NCBI RefSeq assembly: GCF_026015295.1
Contig: NZ_JAPDUW010000001.1
Coordinates: 3,638,501 to 3,702,500, forward strand
DNA: 64,000 nucleotides
Origin: Segatella copri
Lineage (GTDB): Bacteria; Bacteroidota; Bacteroidia; Bacteroidales; Bacteroidaceae
Direction: 5' to 3'
The position numbers were made by a program, and so were the translations under genes. The notes below the pieces were generated by a model. The model was not told the DNA's origin and made no database searches. It saw nothing but the letters and a program-made list of their open reading frames with translations. Below are positions 35,905 to 44,179 of this stretch, in pieces (positions within the stretch are counted from its first letter, which is position 1; each line of letters starts with the position of its first letter).

Positions 35905-37326
35905 TTATTCGCCTGGCTTGAGACCTGCCTTCTCGTAAGCATCGTTAGCCAATTTGTTCTGTGGATCAAGCTTCAGAAGCTTATCCCAGTATGGCTTAGC
36001 TGTATTGAAATCCTGCTTGTCGTAGGTATAGATGAAGCCCATATACTGGTAAGATGTCTTCAGGTAGCTGAGCTCATCTTCATCACACTGCTTTGCTTCC
36101 AGCTCATTGATTACTTCTGTATAAGCAGCAATAGCCTTGTCGTCCAACTCGTTCTGGAAAGCAGTGTTACCCTCCTGAAGCTTAGCAAATGGCTTCAATG
36201 TAGGATATTTCTCTGCTAACTTAGCGTATACGCTGATAGCCTTGTCGATGTTCTCAATCTTCTTTGCTGGATCTTTCTTAGCCTTGTTTACATAGATTTC
36301 AGCAAGCTTCATGAAGTCTGTAGGAGCAGCATTTGGATTCTTATCCATGTACTGCTGGTTGTACTCCAATGCCTTGTCTTCATCGCCCAACTCCTTGTAA
36401 GCCTCAGAGATATACTGCAATGGCTTAGGATCGTCTGCCTTCATCTCCAATGCCTTCTGGTACTGAGCAATAGCCTCATTATACTGTTTGTTGCCAGCCA
36501 AAGCCAAACCATAATAAGCAACGATACTAGCATTTTTCTTGATAGAATCTGTGTTCATTACGATGTTTGAATGCTTTAGAGCGGATTCAAAGTTCTTTAC
36601 GTCAACTGCAGCGCGCATAGCCAAAACCTGCATAGCTGCATCCTTAGGGAACTTCTGGATACCACTTTCGCAAAGGCTCAAACTTTCTTCCTTCTTTCCA
36701 ACGATGTAAGCTGTGAAAGCATATTCGTACTGAGTATACTCTTCAAGTGTGTTTGGCTTAGCCTTTGAGAAATACTCATAAGCCTTCTCGTAGTTGCCAG
36801 CGCTGAAGAAGTTGTGACCTGCTTCTGCCTCGATAGGGTAGTTAGGGTTGATTTCTCTCAGTTTGTTCAAAGCTTCCGCACTTGCCTGTGGGTCAATTTT
36901 ACGGTAAACGTTAGAATAGCTGATGTATCCCTGAGGATTCTTAGGATCCATTGTCATACACTGACCATACCATGTAGCAGCCTCACCACCATTGTCCTGC
37001 ATTGCATAGATGTCACCTTTCAGAATGTAAGCGTCACCATAGTTCTTGAACTTAGCGATGACAGCATCAGCAACAGCATTAGCCTGATCATAGTTCTTGT
37101 TCATTGCAAGAAGGTTACCCAAAGCTACCAATGCCTTAGGATCCTTTTTGAACTCCTTCTGGTATTCCTTGATTTCCTTGGCAAAAGCCTTAGGATCTGC
37201 ATTACCAGCCTTCAATGTAGTCTCTATAGGTTTCAGCATGTCCTTATAGTTGACATCCTGTGCCATTGCAGGTGCTGCCAATCCCATGACGAGCAAACCT
37301 GCTACTAAATATTTAATTGCTTTCAT
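35905..37326 (-). CDS. Periplasmic tetratricopeptide-repeat protein
   Basis: A 473-residue protein with a signal peptide (to 'APAMAQ') and about ten TPR-like helical pairs over the whole length, for example 'ALVALGNLLAMNKNYDQANAVADAVI' and 'AIAQYQKALEMKADDPKPLQYISEAYKELGDEDKALEY'. There are no other domains, so it should act as a periplasmic scaffold. It is the last gene of the exbB-exbD-exbD-tonB-pstS-like operon, an order common in Bacteroidetes. It may help assemble or energise TonB-dependent receptors, but its exact role is not known. A strong terminator follows. Confidence 0.85.
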   Translation of the reverse strand: MKAIKYLVAGLLVMGLAAPAMAQDVNYKDMLKPIETTLKAGNADPKAFAKEIKEYQKEFKKDPKALVALGNLLAMNKNYDQANAVADAVIAKFKNYGDAYILKGDIYAMQDNGGEAATWYGQCMTMDPKNPQGYISYSNVYRKIDPQASAEALNKLREINPNYPIEAEAGHNFFSAGNYEKAYEYFSKAKPNTLEEYTQYEYAFTAYIVGKKEESLSLCESGIQKFPKDAAMQVLAMRAAVDVKNFESALKHSNIVMNTDSIKKNASIVAYYGLALAGNKQYNEAIAQYQKALEMKADDPKPLQYISEAYKELGDEDKALEYNQQYMDKNPNAAPTDFMKLAEIYVNKAKKDPAKKIENIDKAISVYAKLAEKYPTLKPFAKLQEGNTAFQNELDDKAIAAYTEVINELEAKQCDEDELSYLKTSYQYMGFIYTYDKQDFNTAKPYWDKLLKLDPQNKLANDAYEKAGLKPGE

Positions 37327-37367
37327 AATTCTACTTTTTTATATGTGTCTCTTTCTTAGCTTTTTCT

Positions 37368-38333
37368 TTAGCGTTTTACATTAACGGTCTTTATAGTAAT
37401 GTCACCTCTGTATGGAAGTAAACCGGTCTTGAACAGAATGAGCTGACCTCTTGGGCCTGAAATGTAGTTTGCGAAGCTCCAAGGCAATGCCCTGTGAGGG
37501 TCAACTACAATAGCATATAATGTTCTGACGAACGGATATCTTCCATCCAGCAAGTATGCCTGATATGGTTGCCAGCTGTTATATGGTGTTGCCACATCTT
37601 TGATAGATACTCGCATGACATGAATATTCTTCTTAAATGTAGTGTTGGTTGAATCACGGCGGTCGTTGAGCCAGTTAGATCCAATTACACCGATTGAGCC
37701 TGGGTTCTGATCCACATAGTCGATAACCTCTTTACTAGTTTTTGCGGCCATGATTTTTGCACCCATTTTAGCTCCGTGCAGTACAGAGTCTACTACATAA
37801 TTGGTTGTTGCAGAGCGGGTATTATCGAAAATAACTTCGATGTCACCTCTCTTAGAACCTTTCACAATATCACTCCATTTTGTTGCCTTACCCGTAAGGA
37901 TACGTTTGATATCTTTTACCGTAATACAAGTATCATTGTTTTGCTTGTTTACAATAAATGCCAATCCATCGTAACCGATAGGAAAAACAGAAGGAATTAC
38001 ATTGCTTTTAGACTTCAAGTAGGCTATTTCACTATCTTTCAAATTACGTGTAGTGAACAAGAGCGCTGTTTTGAAATCTTTAATCATCTGAAGTCCGGTG
38101 ACTTCATCTGTATACTTCGGCTTGAGTTTAGCTTTTGGGAACTCATACTCAAACTGACTTCTTTCTTCGTCAATGATAGGACTCAAACTCTCGTCAGCCA
38201 CAAATTCAATTGTGCCTGAAGTAGGAGTATCAGTTCTACCATCTTTGGCTTTCTTCTCGCCACATGACGAGAAGAAAGCCATTGATAGTACTGTTAATCC
38301 TATACCTAAAAAAATATAAGATGTTCTTTTCAT
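37368..38333 (-). CDS. PstS-like substrate-binding lipoprotein
   Basis: About 321 residues from the start at 38333 (MKRTSYIFLGIG), chosen over a longer frame that overlaps tonB because it begins a proper lipoprotein signal (lipobox FFSSC). The fold pattern is that of periplasmic phosphate-binding-like proteins: 'GTIEFVADESLSPIIDEE', 'IGYDGLAFIVNKQNNDTCITVKDIKRILTGKATKWSDI', 'NPGSIGVIGSNWLND'. No phosphate ABC transporter genes are nearby. The gene begins 4 bp after the tonB stop, so a role in the TonB/ExbBD energy module is more likely than phosphate import. Confidence 0.82.
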   Translation of the reverse strand: MKRTSYIFLGIGLTVLSMAFFSSCGEKKAKDGRTDTPTSGTIEFVADESLSPIIDEERSQFEYEFPKAKLKPKYTDEVTGLQMIKDFKTALLFTTRNLKDSEIAYLKSKSNVIPSVFPIGYDGLAFIVNKQNNDTCITVKDIKRILTGKATKWSDIVKGSKRGDIEVIFDNTRSATTNYVVDSVLHGAKMGAKIMAAKTSKEVIDYVDQNPGSIGVIGSNWLNDRRDSTNTTFKKNIHVMRVSIKDVATPYNSWQPYQAYLLDGRYPFVRTLYAIVVDPHRALPWSFANYISGPRGQLILFKTGLLPYRGDITIKTVNVKR

Positions 38334-38337
38334 TCTA

Positions 38338-39186
38338 TTACTGCAATCTAAATACAACTGGTACAGTATACTTAACACGTACAGCAGAACCGTTTTGCTT
38401 ACCAGGTTTCCACCTAGGCATGCTCTTAACGACACGCTGTGCTTCACGGTCAAGTGAAGGGTCAACTGAACGAGCTACCCTAACATCAGAGATAGAACCA
38501 TCACGTTCTACCACGAATGATACGATAACACGACCCTGTACACCATTCTCCTGTGCAACGACAGGATACTTGATGTTGCTTGCAAGGTAAGACATCAAAG
38601 CTCCATTTCCACCAGGGAATGAAGGCATCTCCTCTACAACATCGAAGACCTTAGTAGAAACTTCTGGTTTTGGTGCTGGTGGTGGAGGTGGAGCTACCGT
38701 TGCAATATCACTTCTTACAGCTTCAATTGTACGGTCCTTCACACCTTCCTTGTTTTCAGTACCGACTGCAACTTTTTCATCCAGTTTATCCATCTGCTTA
38801 ACCTGGTTTTCCTCTTTTACGAGTTCATCCTTCTTAATGACAGGTGCGGTAAACTTCTGAGTTTCGCGAGCCACAGGTATCTCCTTCTTTGGTTCAATCT
38901 TTGGCTTCACTGGCTCCTTCTTCTTTTCTTCCTTCTTAGCCTGCTGCTGGAGTTTAGCCAACTCCATAGCTTCCATATATGCCTGCTGTTCTTCGGCCTG
39001 TTTCTGTTCGATGACTTTCCAAGCCAAGAATCCACCCACGAGAGCTGCAGCAATGACCAAGATCAGAAGAGCCTTGATGTTTCGGCCAGAAGTACCCTTA
39101 CGGAGCTGGTATGCACCATACTCCTTGTTCTTTCCGGCGAAAACCATATCGACCCATTTAGGATCGTAAAGATCTATTTTTGCCAT
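38338..39186 (-). CDS. tonB: TonB energy transducer
   Basis: A 282-residue protein with a short cytoplasmic N terminus ('LYDPKWVDMVFAGKNKEYGAYQLRK', shown here as a landmark), one membrane helix (about 35-56), a charged and proline-rich periplasmic stretch (KEEKKKEPVKPKIEPKKE, PPPPPAPKPE) and a TonB C-terminal domain (about 195-282) with 'YPVVAQENGVQGRVIVSFVV' and 'VRVARSVDPSLDREAQRVV'. It passes the proton-motive force from ExbB/ExbD to outer-membrane receptors such as the SusC proteins in this window. It lies in an operon after two exbD genes. Confidence 0.95.
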   Translation of the reverse strand: MAKIDLYDPKWVDMVFAGKNKEYGAYQLRKGTSGRNIKALLILVIAAALVGGFLAWKVIEQKQAEEQQAYMEAMELAKLQQQAKKEEKKKEPVKPKIEPKKEIPVARETQKFTAPVIKKDELVKEENQVKQMDKLDEKVAVGTENKEGVKDRTIEAVRSDIATVAPPPPPAPKPEVSTKVFDVVEEMPSFPGGNGALMSYLASNIKYPVVAQENGVQGRVIVSFVVERDGSISDVRVARSVDPSLDREAQRVVKSMPRWKPGKQNGSAVRVKYTVPVVFRLQ

Positions 39187-39219
39187 TTCTTTCTTGTTTA
39201 AAATTGTTTGTTACTCATC

Positions 39220-39867
39220 TTACATCTTAACGTTTCTAGACTTGAGAAGTTTCTCGTCGTCTGCGTTAATCTTATCGATGACGTAAGTACCAATGTTTGA
39301 AATCTGCATTTCGTCGAGAGCGTCAACCATATTCTTGTAAGAAGCATTGTCGGTAGGCTTGATGACGATGGTAAGAGTAGGAATCTTTCCGTCCTTCAAG
39401 TTACCAGCCTTCAAATCGCTCAACTTCTTCTGATAGATGCTATCAGGATACTGCTTAGGATTCTTCTGACGGTCCATGTTCAACTCCTTGACAGCAAGTG
39501 CGATTCTTTCTACAGGGCGTGTGCCGTTTTCTGTAGCGTGCTCTCTCAAGACCTTACGGATGCCCTGGCTGCCCCATGTAGTCTCCTTGATCCATGATGG
39601 GTCATCGTACTTAGGAATACCTGCACCATAATAAATCTTGTTGTCTGCTGTTACGTAGAGTGTCACAGTCTCAGAAGCCTTTGCTTCGTTCTTCTTGTCC
39701 TCTGGTTGGTTGTCATCATTACTTGGCATAGTCAGCTCCATAGTCTGAGGTTTGCTCAATGATGTACACAGCATGAAGAACGTGATAAGCAGCATGAGCA
39801 TATCCACCATAGGCGTAAAGTCTACGCGGACATTCATTTTCTTTTGTTTGCTTTCTTTCTTTGCCAT
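39220..39867 (-). CDS. exbD: ExbD-type biopolymer transport protein (second copy)
   Basis: A 215-residue protein with one N-terminal membrane helix (about 18-40). The membrane aspartate typical of ExbD/TolR is in 'RVDFTPMVDMLMLLITFFML'. The periplasmic domain is larger than in E. coli ExbD, as is common in Bacteroidetes. It starts directly next to the stop of the first exbD (no gap), so translation is likely coupled. Two different ExbD proteins probably form the plug inside one ExbB pentamer or alternate. Confidence 0.93.
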   Translation of the reverse strand: MAKKESKQKKMNVRVDFTPMVDMLMLLITFFMLCTSLSKPQTMELTMPSNDDNQPEDKKNEAKASETVTLYVTADNKIYYGAGIPKYDDPSWIKETTWGSQGIRKVLREHATENGTRPVERIALAVKELNMDRQKNPKQYPDSIYQKKLSDLKAGNLKDGKIPTLTIVIKPTDNASYKNMVDALDEMQISNIGTYVIDKINADDEKLLKSRNVKM

Positions 39868-40512
39868 TTATTCGTCCCCCTGTTTTTTTAACTGTGTAAT
39901 CATATAGTAATGACTCTCGTCCATATCCTGGAGTTCGTTCATCACTCTCTTAACGGTCTTGTAAGGTGTAGAAGCATCTGCCTTCAGGGCAATCTTGATG
40001 TCCTCGTTTACGTTACGAGCTGCGTCAACCCACTGCTGGAACTCGCTCATACCGCCCTTAATACTGTCGAGAGGAATACCTTTAGTCTGGAGATACTGTG
40101 GACGCTTAGAAGCGTTCATTGTCAGATAAGTACTCAAGTCGTTCATTGGTACACCAAACGTACCTTCGCTCTTGAATGTCTCAATCTGCTTTGGATTCAA
40201 TGACACGCCGAATGCTCCTGTCATTGTGCTCAGTGTAGCTCCCAACTGATCAGTATTATCAATACTCATAAATACTTGGCCCTCGCCGGTAGGATTACCA
40301 GCCTTGTCCTTTTCTGGACTTACCAAGATAGTCAAGACGCCGTTCTCTGGCACCTTAATCTCAGACACAGATCCTGGTGTGTTAACCTTTACAGGCTCAT
40401 TCTTTACGAATGTAGAGGTGAGCATGAAGAAGGTAAGCAGCAGGGTCATAACGTCTGACATAGGCGTCATATCGATCCAGACGTCACTCTTCTTAATTTT
40501 TACTTTACCCAT
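39868..40512 (-). CDS. exbD: ExbD-type biopolymer transport protein (first copy)
   Basis: A 214-residue ExbD/TolR protein. The N-terminal helix carries 'WIDMTPMSDVMTLLLTFFML' with the key aspartate, followed by a periplasmic domain containing 'IALKADASTPYKTVKRVMNEL'. It follows exbB by 30 bp and abuts the second exbD. With ExbB and TonB it makes the proton-driven motor that powers outer-membrane import. Confidence 0.93.
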   Translation of the reverse strand: MGKVKIKKSDVWIDMTPMSDVMTLLLTFFMLTSTFVKNEPVKVNTPGSVSEIKVPENGVLTILVSPEKDKAGNPTGEGQVFMSIDNTDQLGATLSTMTGAFGVSLNPKQIETFKSEGTFGVPMNDLSTYLTMNASKRPQYLQTKGIPLDSIKGGMSEFQQWVDAARNVNEDIKIALKADASTPYKTVKRVMNELQDMDESHYYMITQLKKQGDE

Positions 40513-40542
40513 AGCGATAAAATTTTAAAGGGTTAGCAAAAA

Positions 40543-41379
40543 TTAAGCCTCTTCTGCGTGGTTAGCTTCGTATGTCTGAGCAATTGAGTAACCTACCTCG
40601 TCGAGTGCGTATGTCAACTTATCTACCTTGTTGGTGAATGTGTTGTAAGATACAACGGCACACCATGATGTCAAGATACCGAATGCGGTGTTGATCAACG
40701 CCTCAGAAATACCTACAGAAAGTGCTGCTGAGTCAGCGCCACCACCTTCACCCATGGCCTGGAATGACTTGATCATACCGGTTACAGTACCGAGAAGACC
40801 TGTCAAAGTACCAAGTGTTACGATTGTAGCGATGATAGGCAAGTTCATTGTCAAAGTTGGCATCTCTAACTGAGTTGCCTCTTCGTGAGCCTGCTGGATC
40901 TTAGCTACCTTCTGAGCCTTCTTCAAAGATGCGTTAGCACCAGACTCCATAGACTTGTAAGCGTTCAAAGAAGCCATAACAACGTTAGCTACTGTACCGC
41001 GCTGCTTGTTGCAGAGCTGCTCAGCCTTAGCGAAATCATTTGCGTTCAAAGCTGCCTTGATGTTTGCAACGAACTTAGGAAGAGCACCTTTACCTGTAGC
41101 GGTCTTAAGAGCCAACCAACGCTCGATTGTCATAGCCAACACTGTGAGCAACAATGTGTGGATAACTGGTACGATTACACCACCTTTGTAGATAGTACCC
41201 CAAATGTCTGCTGGGTGATCCTGTACACCTGGATCCTGGAAGTGCATGTCGTTACCGAACCATGTGAAGAACAATGTGAATGCGATGATAGCACATACCA
41301 CGATGATCCAGAATGCGCCTCTTACTCCCTGAAAGCCCTCAGACTTCTTAGCTGGGGCTGCTTGTTTTGTAGTTGCCAT
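40543..41379 (-). CDS. exbB: ExbB/TolQ/MotA-family proton channel
   Basis: A 278-residue membrane protein. An N-terminal helix (about 22-42) precedes a periplasmic segment, then a second helix near 'GVIVPVIHTLLLTVLAMTIERWLAL'. The long MotA/ExbB core has two helices with the conserved 'IATIVTLGTLTGLLGTVTGMI' and 'ISEALINTAFGILTSW'. It is the first gene of the exbB-exbD-exbD-tonB-pstS-like-TPR operon. A -7 box on the minus strand lies 127 bp upstream. Confidence 0.94.
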   Translation of the reverse strand: MATTKQAAPAKKSEGFQGVRGAFWIIVVCAIIAFTLFFTWFGNDMHFQDPGVQDHPADIWGTIYKGGVIVPVIHTLLLTVLAMTIERWLALKTATGKGALPKFVANIKAALNANDFAKAEQLCNKQRGTVANVVMASLNAYKSMESGANASLKKAQKVAKIQQAHEEATQLEMPTLTMNLPIIATIVTLGTLTGLLGTVTGMIKSFQAMGEGGGADSAALSVGISEALINTAFGILTSWCAVVSYNTFTNKVDKLTYALDEVGYSIAQTYEANHAEEA

Positions 41380-41505
41380 AATTTTACTTTTTTTTAAATT
41401 ATTAGTTAATAAATTATTAATATTTTCTTTTTTTCTTTCTCGCTTCGTAGACCTTGAATGTGTCGTTTGTCAATAAACACAGTTGGGTTATCTATTTTGC
41501 ATTGG

Positions 41506-41513
41506 CAAAGATA
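41506..41513 (-). promoter_or_regulatory. -7 promoter box of the exbB operon
   Basis: On the minus strand this reads TATCTTTG and would give a 5' untranslated region of about 120 nt. The region between it and exbB is AT-rich with no other clear signal. Confidence 0.55.
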
Positions 41514-41633
41514 ATAAATTAAAGTTTACTATCAGCCTAATTAAGAAGTTTTAACGAGATATTGGCTTATTTTATACCAATATCTCGCATTTTTCTTACA
41601 TTTTGACCCTTGAAAATGGTCTTTAAGCCATTT

Positions 41634-42827
41634 TTATTTCAACTTGCCCAAAGCTTCCTTGATGCGCTTGATAGCTTCAACGATGTTCTCGTCGCTTGTT
41701 GCATAGCTCATGCGGAAACAGTCTGGATCACCGAATGCGTCACCACCTACGGTGGCTACATGTGCTTCCTCGAGAAGGTACATGGCAAAGTCGGTTGAAT
41801 TGTTGATGGTCTTCTCACCATTGCTCTTGCCAAAGTAGCTGTTGCACTTAGGGAAGAGATAGAAGGCACCCTGTGGCATGTTTACCTCAAGACCTGGAAC
41901 CTCTTTAGCCAACTTTACAATCAGGTTGCGTCGGCGCTCGAAAGCTACGCGCATTTCCTCTACTGCACTCTGGTCGAGTGTGTAGGCTGCTTCTGCTGCC
42001 TTCTGGCTGACAGAACATGTACCGCTGGTATACTGTCCCTGGAGCTTGTTGCAGCCCTTGATGATCCATTCCGGACCAGCCAGGAAACCGATTCTCCATC
42101 CTGTCATGGCGTAAGCCTTAGATACACCATTGGCAATGATAACCTGCTCCTTCATGCCCGGTTCCTGAGCAATGCTGTGGTGCTTGCCGATATAATTGAT
42201 GTGTTCGTAGATTTCATCTGCCAACACAAATACTTCAGGATGCTTCTTGAGTACTTCTGCCAGTGCTGCCAACTCTTCCTTAGAGTATACGCTACCGGTA
42301 GGGTTGCTTGGAGAACAGAGAATGAGCATCTTGGTCTTCTCTGTAATGGCATTCTCCAACTGCTCTGCTGTCATCTTGAAGTCCTGGTCGAAACCGGCAT
42401 TTACAATGACCGGAGTACCTCCTGCCAATTTCACCATCTGTGGGTAGCTTACCCAATATGGTGCAGGAATGATAACCTCGTCGCCTGGATTTACGAGTGC
42501 CAATACAGCGTTGCAGACGCACTGCTTACCACCAGTACCAACGATTACTTCATTGGTAGTGTACTCCAAACCATTCTCGTTCTTTAATTTGGCTACAATT
42601 GCTTTTCGCAAGTCAGGATAACCTGGTACTGGTGAATAACGGGAATAGTTCTCGTCAATAGCCTTCTTTGCTGCCTGTTTGATATTGTCAGGAGTGTTGA
42701 AGTCTGGTTCACCTACGCTCATGTTGATTACATCAATACCTTGAGCTTTCATTTCACTACTCTTCTGTGACATCGCCAGCGTTGCTGAAGGTGCCAATCT
42801 GTTTAAACGATCAGATAATTGTGCCAT
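41634..42827 (-). CDS. aspC: Aspartate aminotransferase-family PLP enzyme
   Basis: About 397 residues from 42827 (MAQLSDRLNRLAPSATLAMS). An ATG 33 bp further upstream lies inside the promoter box and is rejected. It is a fold-type I class I aminotransferase: 'NMSVGEPDFNTPDNIK', 'GGKQCVCNAVLALVNPGDEVIIP', 'LCSPSNPTGSVYSKEEL', 'VLADEIYEHINY', and the PLP lysine K237 in 'ANGVSKAYAMTGWRIGF'. It interconverts aspartate/oxaloacetate with glutamate/2-oxoglutarate. The alternative, another aromatic or branched substrate, cannot be excluded. It is a single gene with its own promoter. Confidence 0.9.
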   Translation of the reverse strand: MAQLSDRLNRLAPSATLAMSQKSSEMKAQGIDVINMSVGEPDFNTPDNIKQAAKKAIDENYSRYSPVPGYPDLRKAIVAKLKNENGLEYTTNEVIVGTGGKQCVCNAVLALVNPGDEVIIPAPYWVSYPQMVKLAGGTPVIVNAGFDQDFKMTAEQLENAITEKTKMLILCSPSNPTGSVYSKEELAALAEVLKKHPEVFVLADEIYEHINYIGKHHSIAQEPGMKEQVIIANGVSKAYAMTGWRIGFLAGPEWIIKGCNKLQGQYTSGTCSVSQKAAEAAYTLDQSAVEEMRVAFERRRNLIVKLAKEVPGLEVNMPQGAFYLFPKCNSYFGKSNGEKTINNSTDFAMYLLEEAHVATVGGDAFGDPDCFRMSYATSDENIVEAIKRIKEALGKLK

Positions 42828-42857
42828 AATTTTATTCTTATATTTGTTTATCGTGTG

Positions 42858-42865
42858 CAAAAGTA
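42858..42865 (-). promoter_or_regulatory. -7 promoter box of the aminotransferase gene
   Basis: On the minus strand this reads TACTTTTG, 30 bp before the start at 42827. It overlaps the longer in-frame ATG and so fixes the shorter start. Confidence 0.65.
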
Positions 42866-42939
42866 AGCAAATTATTTCTTTTTCGGAAGAAAATTGAGCA
42901 TTATTTCATGTTTTGTATTGAAATAATAACATAATTTTA

Positions 42940-44151
42940 TTATCCGAGGTGTAAAGTATGCCCCATGCGGTCTCTCTTGGTCTTGAGATAACGCTCATTG
43001 TACTTGTTTGGTACAACTTCGATAGGTACATTTTCTACGATTTCCAAACCGTATGCTTCGAGACCTACGCGCTTTACCGGATTGTTGGTGAGCAGACGCA
43101 TTTTGTGTACACCGAGATGGCGGAGCATCTGTGCACCGCAACCATAGTCGCGCTCGTCTGGCTTGAAACCGAGATGAGTATTGGCGTCAACGGTATCATA
43201 GCCTTCTTCCTGGAGTTTGTAGGCTGCAATCTTGTTCATCAGACCGATGCCGCGTCCTTCCTGCTGCATGTAGACAACAACTCCCTTTCCTGCCTCGTCT
43301 ATCATTTGCATGGCCTTGTGGAGTTGCTGACCGCAGTCGCAACGCTTGCTGCCCAGAATGTCGCCAGTAGCGCAAGAAGAGTGAACACGGACCAGGATAG
43401 GTTCGTCTTCTTTCCATTCTCCCTTGATGAGTGCCATGTGTTCCAGACCATTGCTAGACTGGCGGAACGGAATGAGGCGGAAGTGGCCGTATTCTGTAGG
43501 CATGTCAACCTCTTCGCCCACTTCGATGAGTGATTCTTTCTTGAGTCGGTATTCTATCATGTCTTTAATAGAAATAACCTTGAGGTTCCATTCTTTTGCC
43601 ATCTTCATCAGTTCTGGCAGACGTGCCATGGTACCGTCTTCATTCATGATTTCCATAAGTGCGCCTGCTGGATAGAGGCCTGCCATTTTACAAAGATCGA
43701 TGGCTGCTTCTGTGTGTCCGCTTCTTCTTAATACTCCGTTATCTTGTGCGTAGAGCGGATTGATGTGACCCGGTCTGCCGAAAGTCTGTGGGGTAGAATT
43801 CGGGTTGGCAAGTGCTTTGATGGTTTCGGCACGGTCGTGTGCAGAAACACCGGTAGAGCAGCCTTCCAGTTTATCTACGGTTATGGTGAATGGTGTTCCC
43901 AATACAGAGGTGTTCTCTGAAACCTGATGAGGCAAGTCGAGCTCATCGCAGCGGCTCAGGGTGATAGGGGCACAGAGTACACCTCTTGCGTGTTTCAGCA
44001 TGAAGTTTACTTTTTCTGCGTCTATCTTCTCTGCGGCAATGATGAGGTCGCCTTCGTTTTCGCGGTCTTCGTCATCAACAACAATGACGAACTTTCCTTC
44101 CTTGAAGTCTTTTACTGCATCTTCGATGCTATTTAATTTGATTTCTGACAT
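42940..44151 (-). CDS. ribBA: Bifunctional RibBA: DHBP synthase / GTP cyclohydrolase II
   Basis: A 403-residue fusion for the two entry steps of riboflavin synthesis. Residues about 5-205 are 3,4-dihydroxy-2-butanone-4-phosphate synthase, with '[14 protein letters not shown]' and '[15 protein letters not shown]'. Residues about 208-403 are GTP cyclohydrolase II, with the zinc cysteines in '[19 protein letters not shown]', '[11 protein letters not shown]' and '[17 protein letters not shown]'. All key residues look intact. It lies 28 bp downstream of the LptF/G permease gene on the same strand and may be co-transcribed. No FMN riboswitch was noticed upstream. Confidence 0.96.
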   Translation of the reverse strand: MSEIKLNSIEDAVKDFKEGKFVIVVDDEDRENEGDLIIAAEKIDAEKVNFMLKHARGVLCAPITLSRCDELDLPHQVSENTSVLGTPFTITVDKLEGCSTGVSAHDRAETIKALANPNSTPQTFGRPGHINPLYAQDNGVLRRSGHTEAAIDLCKMAGLYPAGALMEIMNEDGTMARLPELMKMAKEWNLKVISIKDMIEYRLKKESLIEVGEEVDMPTEYGHFRLIPFRQSSNGLEHMALIKGEWKEDEPILVRVHSSCATGDILGSKRCDCGQQLHKAMQMIDEAGKGVVVYMQQEGRGIGLMNKIAAYKLQEEGYDTVDANTHLGFKPDERDYGCGAQMLRHLGVHKMRLLTNNPVKRVGLEAYGLEIVENVPIEVVPNKYNERYLKTKRDRMGHTLHLG

Positions 44152-44179
44152 GTTTGATACCTTATTATATAGTTACATT

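Noticed and set aside
37368..38333. Phosphate-uptake system
   Set aside because: Only the PstS-like binding protein is present; no pstC, pstA or pstB is nearby and it sits in a TonB operon.
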